A stretch of DNA of 6,000 nt from Clostridia bacterium (GTDB taxonomy: Bacteria > Bacillota > Clostridia > Oscillospirales > Acutalibacteraceae). The stretch lies in assembly GCA_017614275.1 (NCBI GenBank), contig JAGACE010000200.1:1-6000 (forward strand), read 5' to 3'. The position numbers and the translations under genes were made by a program. Shown one piece after another: positions 5,612 through 6,000 of this stretch; positions within the stretch are counted from its first letter, which is position 1, and every line of letters begins with the position of its first letter. The notes below the pieces were generated by a model that did no database searches, had not been told where the DNA came from, and saw only the letters and a list, made by a program, of their open reading frames with translations.

Positions 5612-6000
5612 TTATGCCTCACCCCCAAACCGTACCCGGGCGATGTGCTCCAGCATGTCCGTGACGGGCTCCAGCCCCAGATCGGTGTTCATGAGGAGGT
5701 CGTAGTTCGCCCAGTCGCCCCATTTGTAGGACGTGAAGAAGCGATAGTAGTCGGCGCGGGCCTTGTCCGCGCTCTTCAGTTTCTGTGCGGTCATGGAATC
5801 CGCGTCCCGGTAGACGTTGACGATGCGGTCGATGCGCTTCTCCGGGCTGCCGTACAGGAAGACCCGCAAAAGGTCCTCCCGCTCCCGCAGGATGTAGTCC
5901 GCGCAGCTGCCGACCACGACCATGGGACCCTGATCTGCCAGCGCGTCGACCACGCGGGTCTTGGACAGGAACACCTGTTCCTCCAGCGGGTTCGTATGGG
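5612..6000 (-). CDS. Cytidylate kinase-like family protein, C-terminal part, cut by window edge
   Basis: The minus-strand frame is open from the right edge to TAA 5614-5612, giving the last 128 residues or so. Reading upstream of the GTG at 5974, the frame continues (HTNPLEEQ), so this is an internal part of a longer protein and the P-loop N-terminus is missing. Recognisable features are PMVVVGSCADYILR, followed by LLRVFLYGSPEKRIDRI, KLKSADKARADYYRFFTSYKWGD and YDLLMNTDLG. Together these match the cytidylate kinase-like (AAA-type P-loop) family common in clostridia. The K-x-x-D-K-x-R-x-x-Y-Y lid-like segment is clear. In vivo function is poorly known for this family and nucleotide phosphorylation is only implied by homology. 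Where I would expect GRCADYIL the sequence has GSCADYIL. It abuts the MATE gene with zero spacing, so the two are likely co-translated. Confidence 0.85.
   Translation of the reverse strand, partial: HTNPLEEQVFLSKTRVVDALADQGPMVVVGSCADYILREREDLLRVFLYGSPEKRIDRIVNVYRDADSMTAQKLKSADKARADYYRFFTSYKWGDWANYDLLMNTDLGLEPVTDMLEHIARVRFGGEA
5617..5623 (-). promoter_or_regulatory. Ribosome binding site favouring the GTG start of the MATE gene
   Basis: The minus strand reads GTGAGG, part of a longer G-rich run (GGGGGTGAGG), about 5 bases before GTG 5611 and inside the 3' end of the upstream gene. The alternative ATG at 5572 lacks such a site, so the GTG start is preferred. Confidence 0.5.

Noticed and set aside
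1..6000. Defence island, biosynthetic cluster or mobile element
   Set aside because: All genes match ordinary families, no transposase, integrase, repeat array or att-like repeats were found, and base composition looks even across the window.

Overview
The window is 6 kb of GC-rich, densely coded bacterial chromosome. It most resembles a gut-type, Gram-positive Bacillota (clostridial) genome. The evidence is a class B sortase, a PlsY acyltransferase, a two-domain ABC-F ATPase of YdiF type, a clostridial-style MATE exporter next to a cytidylate kinase-like protein, strong purine-rich ribosome binding sites, and an alpha-galactosidase-like GH36 gene. The taxonomic placement is inferred from protein character only.

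Layout. Positions 1-635 (minus) hold the N-terminal third or so of a GH36 alpha-galactosidase-like gene that runs off the left edge. Positions 652-2565 (minus) hold an ABC-F ATPase gene broken by one in-frame TAG at 2113-2115. It lies 16 bases upstream of the GH36 gene with no terminator between, so the two are probably co-transcribed. Positions 2566-2642 are a short divergent promoter region. It has an extended -10 (TGTTATAAT) for the rightward genes and a possible overlapping -10 for the leftward ones. Positions 2643-3428 (plus) encode a class B sortase and 3442-4182 (plus) encode PlsY, with a 13-base gap, so they form an operon. A strong, symmetric hairpin at 4194-4219 ends that operon and sits against the stop codon of the converging MATE gene. 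Positions 4223-5611 (minus) encode a MATE transporter. Its GTG start directly follows the TAA of a cytidylate kinase-like gene (5612-6000, minus) that is cut by the right edge.

Functions. The rightward operon is envelope-related: sortase B anchors surface proteins and PlsY makes lysophosphatidate for phospholipid synthesis. The leftward pairs are a translation-type ABC-F ATPase with a sugar hydrolase, and a nucleotide-kinase-like protein with a multidrug/metabolite exporter. No mobile element, tRNA, rRNA, CRISPR array or recognisable defence system was seen.

The feature most worth a second look is the in-frame amber codon in the ABC-F gene. Reading frame and residue spacing are intact on both sides, so it is a clean one-codon interruption. 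It could be a recent nonsense mutation, a sequence error, or a suppressed/readthrough codon. I do not see convincing evidence of a new multi-gene system here.
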